A DNA stretch of 46,228 nucleotides from Caloramator australicus RC3 (GCF_000297115.1 NZ_CAKP01000129.1:1-46228), one strand, 5' to 3'; shown: positions 27,700 through 35,667, numbered from the stretch's first letter. The notes: a model not told the origin generated them from the sequence alone. Numbers and translations are program-made.

Positions 27700-28854
27700 G
27701 TGGATAAGAAAATTGTAAAGGCTGTTAACAAAGAATCTTTTATTTTTCTTGGAATCATTCTATTATTTTTTGGTTTTTTAGCAAAAACAATGGGCCTTGC
27801 CAATATGTTTAGTACTATGATGAAGACGGCTCATGATCTACTTTTAAACACCGTATTTTTCATAATGGCCATTGCAGTTTTGGCAGGCGCCTTTGGGGCA
27901 CTTTTAACGGAATTTGGTGTTGTAGCCCTTATAAACAAAATTTTATCGCCCCTTATGAAACCCCTTTACGATATGCCTGGGGCTGCAAGCATTGGAGTTC
28001 TTACTACATATTTATCGGATAATCCTGCAATTATTACCCTTGCAAAGGATAAGGGTTTTAGAAGATACTTTAAAAAATACCAAGTTCCAGCCCTTACAAA
28101 CCTTGGAACAGCCTTTGGAATGGGGCTTATAGTTACTACATTTATGATTGCCCAAGCACCGGAGGGACAAAGTTTTGTCTTAGCAGCAATTGTTGGAAAC
28201 ATCGGTGCTATAATTGGAAGTATAGTAAGCGTTAGAATTATGATGCACTTTTCAAAGAAAAAGTATGGAAAAGAGGAAATGGCCCTTGATGGAGATGCCG
28301 AATTTGATATCACAAAATTTAGAGAAATAAGAAACGGAAGCACATTCCAAAGGACCCTTGAGGCTATATTAGATGGAGGCAAATCTGGAGTCGATATGGG
28401 CCTTTCTATAATCCCTGGGGTTATTGTTATATGCACATTGGTTATGATGCTAATAAACGGACCTAAAAATGAAGTATATACAGGTGCAGCCTATGAGGGA
28501 GTGCCTGTTTTAACCTGGATTGGAGAAAAGTTAAGCTTTATTTTAAAGCCCCTTTTGGGATTTAAAAGTCCAGAATCCATAGCCTTTCCTATAACTGCCC
28601 TTGGAGCTGTTGGAGCTGCAATTGGTCTTGTTCCAAAGCTTTTACAACAGGGACTAATTGGAGCAAGGGAAATTGCCGTATTTACCGCAATGGGAATGTG
28701 CTGGAGTGGTTATCTTTCAACCCATGTTGCAATGATGGATGCCCTTGAGGCAAGGGACCTTACAAACAAAGCAATACTTTCCCACACAATAGGGGGTCTT
28801 GTAGCGGGAATTGCTGCAAATTTAATAATGAGTGCCTGCCTCTTGACATTTTGA
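27700..28854 (+). CDS. Nucleoside-recognition (Gate) domain membrane protein
   Basis: 384 aa from the GTG at 27700, chosen because GGGAGG (27688-27693) precedes it; an ATG at 27667 lacks a site. About nine hydrophobic segments are visible. The segments with LLLNTVFFIMAIAVLAGAFG, LMKPLYDMPGAASIGVLTTYLSDNPAII and the second half's GLVPKLLQQGLIGAREIAVFTAMGMCWSGYLSTHVAMMDAL match the duplicated Gate-domain pattern of nucleoside-transporter-like and sporulation SpmA/B-like proteins. The substrate is unknown. The last seven residues (SACLLTF) and the stop codon come from a REP-like element inserted at the 3' end, so the native C-terminus has been replaced. Monocistronic. Confidence 0.82.
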   Translation: MDKKIVKAVNKESFIFLGIILLFFGFLAKTMGLANMFSTMMKTAHDLLLNTVFFIMAIAVLAGAFGALLTEFGVVALINKILSPLMKPLYDMPGAASIGVLTTYLSDNPAIITLAKDKGFRRYFKKYQVPALTNLGTAFGMGLIVTTFMIAQAPEGQSFVLAAIVGNIGAIIGSIVSVRIMMHFSKKKYGKEEMALDGDAEFDITKFREIRNGSTFQRTLEAILDGGKSGVDMGLSIIPGVIVICTLVMMLINGPKNEVYTGAAYEGVPVLTWIGEKLSFILKPLLGFKSPESIAFPITALGAVGAAIGLVPKLLQQGLIGAREIAVFTAMGMCWSGYLSTHVAMMDALEARDLTNKAILSHTIGGLVAGIAANLIMSACLLTF

Positions 28855-28866
28855 CTTTTTGACATT
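28831..28866 (-). repeat. REP-like element, long class, minus orientation
   Basis: Read on the minus strand it has the AAAWGTCA units and AGAGGCAGGCACT, 35 of 36 bases identical to the copy at 2461-2497. It overlaps the 3' end of the Gate-protein gene. Confidence 0.85.
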
Positions 28867-28964
28867 ACATAATTTTACCAACAAATATTGTAATTAATAA
28901 AATCTGTTTGATAGCGGAATTTGATTAATTTTGTAAATGTGTATAAATATTTTTTAACCTAATT

Positions 28965-29013
28965 AACGACATGCATAGCTAACTTTTGTAAGTTGGCAGT
29001 GCATGTCGTTTGA
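28965..29013 (+). terminator. Probable terminator hairpin of the Gate-protein gene
   Basis: Two stacked stems (11 bp and 8 bp) separated by a 2x2 internal loop, TTGT apical loop, followed by TTTGAC. The T-run is short. Confidence 0.5.
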
Positions 29014-29063
29014 CTTATTAAAGTGTTGACAAAATGGTATCAAAATCAAGCTAATTTAAACAC

Positions 29064-29092
29064 TGTTCTAAAGCGGGGATAGAACATTTTTT
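29064..29092 (+). terminator. Orphan terminator-like hairpin
   Basis: TGTTCTA / TAGAACA with a 9-nt loop and six T. No gene on the plus strand ends directly before it. Confidence 0.5.
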
Positions 29093-29175
29093 GAAGGTGG
29101 AGAATTTAACATTTTAGGAGCATAGATTTTGAACCGCTACTTTAAAGTTTAGGTTAGCTTAAAGAACCCAAAAAT

Positions 29176-30054
29176 TTAGAAGGTGGGGTTTATATCTTTT
29201 CTTATTATTATTTTTGATACTGCAGATGGTGATACATTTAAAAACTTTGCTATTTCAGTTATAGTATAATTTTGTTTTAATGCTTTTTTTATAAATTCTA
29301 CTTTGTAATTGGTAAAATTTCTTCTTTTAAAACCTCGTCTAATTAAATGTAATTCATCTTTATTTGTATTAACCTCCAACCATATCTCATCTAAACTCGG
29401 TCTTTTGCCAGGTTCAGCTAAATCTTGTAGGTCTAAAAATGATAAGCTTGATTCAAGATTAAAGCTGAATTTTTTACAAATTATCTCTAAATCCTTTTTA
29501 AAATTGCAATCATCTCCTTCTTCCATCATGAGATTATTATAAATTTTAAGGGAATCTTTAAGATTATTAGACAAAATGTTCAAAATAAAAGAAGGATAAA
29601 CGAAATTATTAATATTGTTTTTGTAAAAGTAATGACTAGTCCATCTATATTCATCAACACTTTTAACTATGTTCGCCCTAACGGGATTCCTGTGGATATA
29701 TCTTAAAAGGCATATCAGATATGCGTCATCTAAAACGACTTTGCTGTTAAACCTAGATTCAAAAACATGTCCGCTGCGATTGAGCTTTTCGTTATAGTAT
29801 TTCGCATAGATATTGTTTAAATTGAAAATAATATCACTTATGGGTGTATCACCTGTTTTGATTAGAAAATGGTAGTGATTACTCATGATTGCATAGGCTA
29901 AAATGTTAAAATCGAATCTTATATTTAGATTTTTTAGCTGTTTTAAGAAAAATTTTTTGTATTCCTCTTCTTTGAAAATGTCTTCTTTGTTGTTACCGCG
30001 CTGGTATATGTGATAGATTGCACCGCTATATATTATTCTTGGCGGCCTAGGCAT
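29176..30054 (-). CDS. REP-associated tyrosine transposase (RAYT), Y1_Tnp family
   Basis: 292 aa on the minus strand. The ATG at 30054 is chosen because AAAGGAGGT lies 6 nt before it; the longer frame begins in a REP-like element. The N-terminal domain (about 1-140) has GAIYHIYQRGNNKEDIF, then SNHYHFLIK, the HxH (HUH) metal-binding motif, and RYIHRNPVRANIV, with the catalytic Tyr probably in the helix NIYAKYYNEK. A C-terminal helix-turn-helix (about 255-290, NYTITEIAKFLNVSPSAVSKI) resembles the DNA-binding tail of RAYTs. RAYTs are single-copy HUH nucleases that act on REP palindromes. It diverges from the hydrogenase operon, with a REP-like element between, and is about 50% identical to the copy at 34748. 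Confidence 0.9.
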   Translation of the reverse strand: MPRPPRIIYSGAIYHIYQRGNNKEDIFKEEEYKKFFLKQLKNLNIRFDFNILAYAIMSNHYHFLIKTGDTPISDIIFNLNNIYAKYYNEKLNRSGHVFESRFNSKVVLDDAYLICLLRYIHRNPVRANIVKSVDEYRWTSHYFYKNNINNFVYPSFILNILSNNLKDSLKIYNNLMMEEGDDCNFKKDLEIICKKFSFNLESSLSFLDLQDLAEPGKRPSLDEIWLEVNTNKDELHLIRRGFKRRNFTNYKVEFIKKALKQNYTITEIAKFLNVSPSAVSKIIIRKDINPTF

Positions 30055-30083
30055 AATGATACCTCCTTTTATGGAAAAAATTG

Positions 30084-30122
30084 AAAAAGTCAAAATGTCA
30101 AAATGTCAAGTGGCTGCCACTT
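30084..30122 (+). repeat. REP-like element, long class, with compensated palindrome
   Basis: Units AAAAAGTCA, AAATGTCA, AAATGTCA followed by AGTGGCTGCCACTT. Its head AAGTGGC-T-GCCACTT is a perfect palindrome, unlike the other long-class copies. It lies between the divergent RAYT and hydrogenase genes. Confidence 0.85.
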
Positions 30123-30201
30123 ATAATTATTAACAATTTTGTATGAATTTAATGTCTTTAGTTAAAAATATTTTTTAGGTAATTATTTAAGGAGGGATTA
30201 T

Positions 30202-30681
30202 ATGGCAAAGTATGATGTTGATGAAGTTAAGTTAAGACAGCTTGAGGAATATATAGACTCTATAGAACAAAAGGAAGGGGCACTGATTGGAGTTCTTTAT
30301 AAGGCCCAGGAGATTTTCGGGTATCTTCCTAAGGATGTTCAGCTTTTTATCGCAAGAAAGCTTGGCATTTTTGCGGCAAAGGTATATGGAGTTGCAACCT
30401 TTTATTCTTACTTTACTATGGAGCCTAGGGGAAAGCATGTTATAAACGTTTGTATGGGAACGGCCTGCTTTGTTAAGGGGGCAGATAAAATTTTGGAGGA
30501 GATTAAAAAGGAGCTGGACATAAAAGATGGGAATATGTCAAAGGATGGCCTTTTTACAGTTGACACCTTAAGATGCGTTGGTGCCTGCGGCCTTGCACCG
30601 GTTGTTATGGTGGATGGTAAGGTTTATGGAAGGGTTAAGGTAGAAGAAGTTAAGGGGATACTTGATGAGTATAGAGAATAA
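30202..30681 (+). CDS. hydC: [FeFe]-hydrogenase gamma subunit, HydC/NuoE-like [2Fe-2S] protein
   Basis: 159 aa, ATG after AAGGAGGG. It matches the NuoE/HydC family: an N-terminal helical bundle (GALIGVLYKAQEIFGYLPKD), then a thioredoxin-like [2Fe-2S] domain with VCMGTACFVKGA (C-x4-C) and LRCVGACGLAPVVMVDG (C-x3-C), the four cluster ligands. The subunit carries electrons between the NADH-binding subunit and the rest of the trimer. The next gene begins 12 nt later, so it heads the operon hydC - 2Fe-2S protein - hydB - hydA. No clear promoter or full Rex site is seen in the ~80 nt after the REP-like element. Confidence 0.93.
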   Translation: MAKYDVDEVKLRQLEEYIDSIEQKEGALIGVLYKAQEIFGYLPKDVQLFIARKLGIFAAKVYGVATFYSYFTMEPRGKHVINVCMGTACFVKGADKILEEIKKELDIKDGNMSKDGLFTVDTLRCVGACGLAPVVMVDGKVYGRVKVEEVKGILDEYRE

Positions 30682-30693
30682 GGAGGGTTTTAG

Positions 30694-31059
30694 ATGATAA
30701 AATCGATAGAAGAGCTAAAGCAGATAAGGGATAAGTATAAGGATGTTTTGCAAAACAGGGAGGCGGAGGAGAATAAAATAAGGATTTTGGTTGGCATGGC
30801 AACCTGTGGAATTGCAGCTGGGGCAAGGGATACTATAAACGCAATAGTTGATGAGGTTCATAAGGAAAATATAAACAACGCTGTTGTTGTTCAAACGGGC
30901 TGTATGGGGTTTTGCTATGCTGAGCCCACCGTAGAGGTAAGATTTCCAGGAAAATCTCCAGTTCTTTACGGCAAGGTGGATGCAGAAAGGGGTAGGGAGA
31001 TAGTAAGAAGGCACGTAAAAAATGGAGAAGTTATTAGCGAATGGGTATTAAAAGGATAG
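30694..31059 (+). CDS. Thioredoxin-like [2Fe-2S] ferredoxin of the hydrogenase operon
   Basis: 121 aa, ATG after AAGGAGGG. Residues ~28-110 form a thioredoxin-like [2Fe-2S] domain: ILVGMATCGIAAGA, VVQTGCMGFCYAEPTVEV with the typical Cys spacing (one Cys, then C-x3-C; the first position has a single Cys rather than C-x4-C, so one ligand is not obvious). It resembles the N-terminal domain of the NuoF-like subunit encoded next and the small ferredoxin found in Thermotoga-type hydrogenase operons. Gaps of 12 and 10 nt on either side place it in the operon. Its exact role, probably an electron-transfer or assembly component, is not established. Confidence 0.85.
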   Translation: MIKSIEELKQIRDKYKDVLQNREAEENKIRILVGMATCGIAAGARDTINAIVDEVHKENINNAVVVQTGCMGFCYAEPTVEVRFPGKSPVLYGKVDAERGREIVRRHVKNGEVISEWVLKG

Positions 31060-31069
31060 GAGGGATAAT

Positions 31070-32860
31070 ATGCCACTTAGGATGGAGCTTTTGGTGTGCG
31101 GTGGAACAGGATGCCAGGCGTCTAACAGTAGTAGGGTATTAGAGGTTTTAAGGGAAGGTATACAGGAAGCTAACCTCCAGGAGGAGGTTAGGGTTTTGAT
31201 GACGGGATGTTTTGGATTTTGCGAAAAGGGACCTATTGTTAAAGTTATGCCTGACAATATTTTCTATGTAGAGGTAGATGAAGAATCGGCAAGAAAAATA
31301 GTTAGAGAACATGTTATAAAGGGAAGAATAGTTGAAGAAAAAATATATAAAGAACCTGAAACAGAAGAAAGACTCCCAGAACAGAGCAGCATCCCCTTTT
31401 ATAAAAAGCAGATTAGAATTGCCCTTAGAAACTGTGGGAAGATAGACCCTGAAAATATAAACGAATACATAGCTTCAGATGGATACATGGCTCTTGCAAG
31501 GGTTTTGACGGAGATGACACCCGAGGAGGTTATTGATGCTGTTAAAAGAAGCGGCTTAAGGGGAAGAGGTGGGGGAGGTTTCCCAACAGGCCTTAAGTGG
31601 GAGGCAACAAGAAAGTCAAAGAGTGATGTAAAATATATAATCTGCAATGCCGATGAGGGGGACCCGGGAGCATTTATGGACAGAAGTATACTTGAGGGTG
31701 ATCCCCATTCAGTTTTGGAGGGTATGGCAATAGCAGGATATGCAATAGGTGCCCAGTTTGGATATATATACGTTAGAGCTGAATACCCACTTGCTATACA
31801 TAGACTAAGGATTGCAATAAGCCAGGCTAGAGAGATGGGACTTTTAGGGAAAAATATTTTAGGTACTAACTTTTCCTTTGATGTTGAGATAAAAATAGGT
31901 GCAGGTGCATTTATTTGTGGTGAAGAGACTGCCCTTATAAATTCAATTGAAGGTGGGCGTGGCGAGCCTACAGTAAAGCCGCCGTATCCTGCCCAGGTTG
32001 GACTTTGGAAAAAGCCGACTAATATAAACAACGTAGAAACCTTTGCAAACGTTCCGCCTATCATTTTAAACGGAGCCGAATGGTTTAGCTCAATTGGAAC
32101 AGAAAAGAGCAAAGGAACAAAGGTTTTTGCCCTTGCTGGAAAGGTAAACAACGTTGGACTTGTTGAAGTTCCCATGGGAATAACATTAAGGGAGATCATA
32201 TACGACCTTGGCGGTGGAATAAAGGGAGGTAAAAAATTTAAGGCCGTTCAAACTGGTGGACCATCAGGAGGATGCATCCCAGCAGAGCATCTTGATACAC
32301 CAATAGATTACGATACATTAAACGCCCTAGGTTCAATGATGGGCTCTGGTGGAATGATTGTAATGGATGAGGATGACTGCATGGTTAATATCGCAAAGTT
32401 TTATCTTGAGTTTAGCTGCGATGAGTCCTGTGGAAGGTGCACAGCCTGCAGAGTAGGAAACAAGAGGATGCTTGAGATATTAAACAAGATAACCGAAGGG
32501 AAAGGAGAGATGGAGGATCTAGAGATGCTAAAAGAACTTGCAGAAACCGTTAAGGATTCCTCCCTCTGTGGCCTTGGTCAAACATCTCCAAATCCTGTTT
32601 TATCGACGATGAAATTTTTCTATGATGAATATCTTGCCCATGTTAAGGATAAGTCCTGCCCGGCAGGGGTATGCACTGAGCTACTTAAATACTATATAAT
32701 CCCAGAAAAATGCGTAGGATGCACTGCCTGTGCCAAGGTTTGTCCTGTCAATGTAATACACGGTGAGCCAAGGAAAGTGCATGTTATTGATAGGGAAGGC
32801 TGCATAAAGTGTGGAGAATGCTACAGGACATGTAGATTTGGTGCAATAACAAGGAAATAG
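31070..32860 (+). CDS. hydB: [FeFe]-hydrogenase beta subunit, HydB/NuoF-like NADH- and FMN-binding
   Basis: 596 aa, ATG after GGAGG. N-terminal thioredoxin-like [2Fe-2S] domain (about 1-85, VCGGTGCQAS and LMTGCFGFCEKGP). NuoF core with RGRGGGGFPTGLKWE (about 164-178, NADH/FMN site) and NADEGDPGAFMDRSILEGDP, then SLBB, then CGRCTACRVGNKRM, a [4Fe-4S] site. The C-terminus (about 540-596) adds a two-cluster ferredoxin domain (CVGCTACAKVCP, CIKCGECYRTCR). This architecture is that of the NAD(H)-reacting subunit of trimeric, electron-bifurcating hydrogenases, which oxidise NADH and ferredoxin together to make H2 (established for Thermotoga maritima HydABC). Bifurcation here is inferred from the family. 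Confidence 0.95.
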   Translation: MPLRMELLVCGGTGCQASNSSRVLEVLREGIQEANLQEEVRVLMTGCFGFCEKGPIVKVMPDNIFYVEVDEESARKIVREHVIKGRIVEEKIYKEPETEERLPEQSSIPFYKKQIRIALRNCGKIDPENINEYIASDGYMALARVLTEMTPEEVIDAVKRSGLRGRGGGGFPTGLKWEATRKSKSDVKYIICNADEGDPGAFMDRSILEGDPHSVLEGMAIAGYAIGAQFGYIYVRAEYPLAIHRLRIAISQAREMGLLGKNILGTNFSFDVEIKIGAGAFICGEETALINSIEGGRGEPTVKPPYPAQVGLWKKPTNINNVETFANVPPIILNGAEWFSSIGTEKSKGTKVFALAGKVNNVGLVEVPMGITLREIIYDLGGGIKGGKKFKAVQTGGPSGGCIPAEHLDTPIDYDTLNALGSMMGSGGMIVMDEDDCMVNIAKFYLEFSCDESCGRCTACRVGNKRMLEILNKITEGKGEMEDLEMLKELAETVKDSSLCGLGQTSPNPVLSTMKFFYDEYLAHVKDKSCPAGVCTELLKYYIIPEKCVGCTACAKVCPVNVIHGEPRKVHVIDREGCIKCGECYRTCRFGAITRK

Positions 32861-32875
32861 TATGGTAAAATATAG

Positions 32876-32912
32876 AAATGTCCAAATGTCAAAAAGTCAA
32901 GTGGCAGGCACT
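32876..32912 (+). repeat. REP-like element, long class, inside the hydrogenase operon
   Basis: Units AAATGTCC, AAATGTCA, AAAAGTCA, then AGTGGCAGGCACTT. It occupies the only long gap (68 nt) in the operon, between hydB and hydA, and ends 2 nt before the AAAGGAGGT ribosome binding site of hydA. It reads in frame with hydA as MSKCQKVKWQAL. Confidence 0.88.
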
Positions 32913-32928
32913 TGAAAGGAGGTTTAAT

Positions 32929-34668
32929 ATGGTAAATGTTACGATAAACGATATAAAGCTTCAAGTTCCAGAAGGGACGACAATCCTGCAGGCTGCTAAG
33001 ATGGTTAACATAAACATTCCAACCCTTTGCCATCTTGATTTACACGACATAAAGATGGTAAATAGAACTGCATCATGTAGAGTTTGCCTTGTTGAGATAG
33101 AAGGAAGAAGAAATCTTGCTCCAGCATGTGCGACGGAATGCTTTGAGGGGATGGTTATAAAGACAAACACAAAAAGGGCGATAAGGGCAAGAAGGACAAT
33201 GGTGGAGCTTTTATTATCCGATCACCCCACCGATTGCCTTGTTTGCGAGAAAAACGGGAATTGCGATTTACAAAAGCTCGCTGCAGATCTTGGAATTAGA
33301 AAAATTAGATTTGAAGGTGAAAAGTCCACATATACAAAGGATGGCTCCAGCGGTGCCCTCTATAGAAATCCGGATAAGTGCATAATGTGTAGACGCTGCG
33401 AGACCATGTGCAATGAAGTTCAAACCTGTGGGATTTATTCTGCCGTTGATAGGGGATTTGAAACTGTTGTAGCACCAGCCTTTAATCTTCCTATGATTGA
33501 TACCCAATGCACCTTCTGTGGTCAGTGCGTATCGGTATGTCCTACAGCTGCTTTAACTGAGGTTAGCTATGTTGCAAAGGTTTGGGAGGCACTACACGAT
33601 CCTGACAAGTTTGTAATAGCTCAGACGGCACCGGCTATTAGAGTTGCCCTTGGGGAGGAATTTGGACTTGAGCCTGGGACAATTGTTACAGGAAAGATGG
33701 TTGCAGCATTAAGAAGGCTTGGATTTAGGAAGGTTTTCGATACTGATTTTGCTGCTGATGTAACTATTGTTGAGGAGGCGAAGGAGTTTATAGAAAGATT
33801 AAAGGGCAAGGGAAGGCTTCCTATATTAACAAGTTGCTGCCCCAGCTGGGTTAAGTTTATAGAGCATCAATTCCCTGAGCTTTTGGATATTCCTTCAACC
33901 TGTAAATCACCCCACATGATGTTTGGGGCAATAGCAAAGACGTATTTTGCAGAAAAATTTAATATCCCACCTGAAAAGATAGTCGTAGTTTCAGTAATGC
34001 CATGTATTGCTAAAAAGTATGAAATTCAAAGAAAGGAATTTGAGGAAAACGGCATTAAAAATGTTGATTATGTAATTACAACAAGGGAGTTTGCAAAGAT
34101 GATAAGGGAGGCTGGAATAGATTTTACGAAGCTTCCTAATGAGGATTTTGATGATCCACTTGGTGAATCTACAGGAGCATCAGTAATATTTGGCGTAACG
34201 GGAGGAGTTATAGAGGCAGCATTAAGAACGGCCTATGAGTGGATAACAGGTGAAACACTAGAAAAGGTTGAATTCCATGGAGTAAGAGGACTTGAGGACG
34301 GGCTTAAGGAGGCAACGGTAAAGATAAAGGATATGGAACTTAAAATAGGAGTTGCCCACGGACTTGGCAATGCAAGAAGGCTTCTTGAGGATATTAGGGA
34401 CGGAAAAAGATTTTACCACGCCATTGAAATAATGGCCTGCCCCGGGGGATGTATAGATGGAGGAGGACAGCCATATCATCATGGAAATCTTGATATAGTA
34501 AGGGCAAGGCTTAATGCAATATATGAAGAAGATAGAAATAAACCAATAAGAAAATCCCATGAAAATCCAGCGGTTATTGCGATGTATAAGGAATATATGG
34601 GTGAAATAGGCGGAGAAAAGGCCCACAAACTTTTACATACCCACTATACACCGAGGGAAAGAATATAA
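32929..34668 (+). CDS. hydA: [FeFe]-hydrogenase catalytic alpha subunit
   Basis: 579 aa from the ATG at 32929 (AAAGGAGGT before it). The longer frame from 32878 only adds residues coded by a REP-like element. Order: N-terminal [2Fe-2S] plant-type ferredoxin domain (CHLDLHD...CRVCLVE), His-Cys-ligated [4Fe-4S] (HPTDCLVCEKNGNC), two [4Fe-4S] clusters (CIMCRRCETMC, CTFCGQCVSVCP), H-cluster domain with L1 TSCCPSWVK (C303), L2 MPCIAKKYE (C359) and L3 MACPGGCIDGGGQP (C504, C508), then the small-subunit-type C-terminus. All H-cluster ligands are present, so it should be active given HydEFG maturases elsewhere. It makes or oxidises H2 in the cytoplasm. Confidence 0.97.
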   Translation: MVNVTINDIKLQVPEGTTILQAAKMVNINIPTLCHLDLHDIKMVNRTASCRVCLVEIEGRRNLAPACATECFEGMVIKTNTKRAIRARRTMVELLLSDHPTDCLVCEKNGNCDLQKLAADLGIRKIRFEGEKSTYTKDGSSGALYRNPDKCIMCRRCETMCNEVQTCGIYSAVDRGFETVVAPAFNLPMIDTQCTFCGQCVSVCPTAALTEVSYVAKVWEALHDPDKFVIAQTAPAIRVALGEEFGLEPGTIVTGKMVAALRRLGFRKVFDTDFAADVTIVEEAKEFIERLKGKGRLPILTSCCPSWVKFIEHQFPELLDIPSTCKSPHMMFGAIAKTYFAEKFNIPPEKIVVVSVMPCIAKKYEIQRKEFEENGIKNVDYVITTREFAKMIREAGIDFTKLPNEDFDDPLGESTGASVIFGVTGGVIEAALRTAYEWITGETLEKVEFHGVRGLEDGLKEATVKIKDMELKIGVAHGLGNARRLLEDIRDGKRFYHAIEIMACPGGCIDGGGQPYHHGNLDIVRARLNAIYEEDRNKPIRKSHENPAVIAMYKEYMGEIGGEKAHKLLHTHYTPRERI

Positions 34669-34714
34669 AAAAAACTTAAACTTAAGTGCCTGGCACTTAA
34701 GTTTAAGTTTTTTT
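34668..34714. repeat. 47-nt perfect palindrome (short-class REP-like), probable hydA terminator
   Basis: Arms of 23 bp (34668-34690 and 34692-34714) around one T, core AAGTGCCTGGCACTT. The 5' arm begins at the last base of the hydA stop. Its A-rich 5' end and T-rich 3' end make it a good bidirectional terminator. Confidence 0.92.
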
Positions 34715-34747
34715 ATTTTGGGAATAATCAGAGATGGAGGTGTTGAT

Positions 34748-35623
34748 ATGGCAAGACCAAGGAGAATAGAATACAAAGGTGCTATTTATCATGTTTATAA
34801 TAGGGGAAATAATAAAGAAAATATTTTTGCTTACGACGCTGATAAAAAGTTTTTTATTATTCAGTTAAGGGATTATTTGATAAAGTTTGATTATGAAGTA
34901 TTAGCATATTGTATTATGAGCAATCACTATCATTTGATGATAAAATGTAACGAAACCCCTCTAAGCAAAGTAATGTATAACATTAATAATGTATATAGCA
35001 AATATTATAACGACAAGCATGGAAGACGAGGTCATGTATTTGAAAATAGATATAATGCTAAAATTGTTGAAGATGAAACATATCTTTATTGGCTTTTTAG
35101 GTATATAAGCAGGAATCCTATAAGGGCAGGAATCGTAGAAAAAGCTGAGGATTATCCTTGGAGTAGCTTTAAAATATACAAATATAACATAGAAAGTTTT
35201 ATATCAAAAGATACATTACTAAATATGATATCAGATGATAAAAAGCAAGCCATAAGGTTTTTAGTTGATATAACACAAGAAAAAGGTGATGATTCAAGTA
35301 GTGAAAATGACTTTACAATTTTTGTGGATAATTTCAAGAATTTTATAAATGGAACAAAGATTAAAATATTAGAAAAAGATATTTTGAAAAATAAACAATG
35401 CAATCAAAGGAAAACTTTGGATGATATTTTAGCTGAGCTAAAATTAAAAGATTCTTGGGATAAAATAAAAGGCACTTCGAAACGTAAAGACGCAATTGAA
35501 TTTAAGAAAATGTTTATTAAAGCTGCTTTAGAAAATAAATATACTATAAAAGAAATAGCTGATTATTTAGGGATATCTGCTTCAGATGTATCACAACTTA
35601 AAAATAAGGTGCCTGGCACTTAA
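34748..35623 (+). CDS. REP-associated tyrosine transposase (RAYT), second copy
   Basis: 291 aa from the ATG at 34748 (GGAGGT 7 nt before; the frame from 34718 starts without a site). Same design as the copy at 29176-30054: GAIYHVYNRGNNKENIF, SNHYHLMIK (HUH motif), the helix NVYSKYYNDKHG with the probable catalytic Tyr, RYISRNPIRAGIV, and a C-terminal helix-turn-helix (YTIKEIADYLGISASDVSQL). The last residues (VPGT) and the stop lie in a short-class REP-like palindrome. REP-like palindromes stand on both sides (34668-34714; 35606-35624; 35668-35702), the arrangement expected if the enzyme acts on them. About 50% identical to the first copy, so not a recent duplicate. Confidence 0.92.
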   Translation: MARPRRIEYKGAIYHVYNRGNNKENIFAYDADKKFFIIQLRDYLIKFDYEVLAYCIMSNHYHLMIKCNETPLSKVMYNINNVYSKYYNDKHGRRGHVFENRYNAKIVEDETYLYWLFRYISRNPIRAGIVEKAEDYPWSSFKIYKYNIESFISKDTLLNMISDDKKQAIRFLVDITQEKGDDSSSENDFTIFVDNFKNFINGTKIKILEKDILKNKQCNQRKTLDDILAELKLKDSWDKIKGTSKRKDAIEFKKMFIKAALENKYTIKEIADYLGISASDVSQLKNKVPGT

Positions 35624-35624
35624 A
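35606..35624. repeat. REP-like palindrome, short class, at the RAYT 3' end
   Basis: GGTGCCTGGCACTT with the same centre as the other short-class copies; its left arm starts AAGGTGCC rather than AAGTGCC. It encodes the last residues of the RAYT and its stop. Confidence 0.78.
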
Positions 35625-35667
35625 ATTAAGATTTGACTTATAGGCCAAAAAAGATTTATAATTTTAA

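Larger units (their letters stand above)
28867..29175. other. Gene-free interval with two hairpins
   Basis: No gene is supported. It holds a long hairpin (28965-29010: outer 11-bp stem AACGACATGCA/TGCATGTCGTT and inner 8-bp stem GCTAACTT/AAGTTGGC with one G-U) and a terminator-like hairpin TGTTCTA (29064-29070)/TAGAACA (29080-29086) followed by TTTTTT. The first is probably the terminator of the Gate-protein gene; the second may be left from a lost gene. Confidence 0.55.

Noticed and set aside
30120-30201. Rex operator before the hydrogenase operon
   Set aside because: Only a TTAACAA half-site at about 30131 is present; the other half does not fit TTGTTAA at any allowed spacing.
31399-32199. 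266-codon frame on the minus strand across hydB
   Set aside because: Shadow of hydB, whose motifs fully explain the region; no ribosome binding site and low-quality hydrophobic composition.
32878-32928. 17-residue N-terminal extension of HydA, and the like one at 39083
   Set aside because: Encoded by a REP-like repeat and placed before the real ribosome binding sites.
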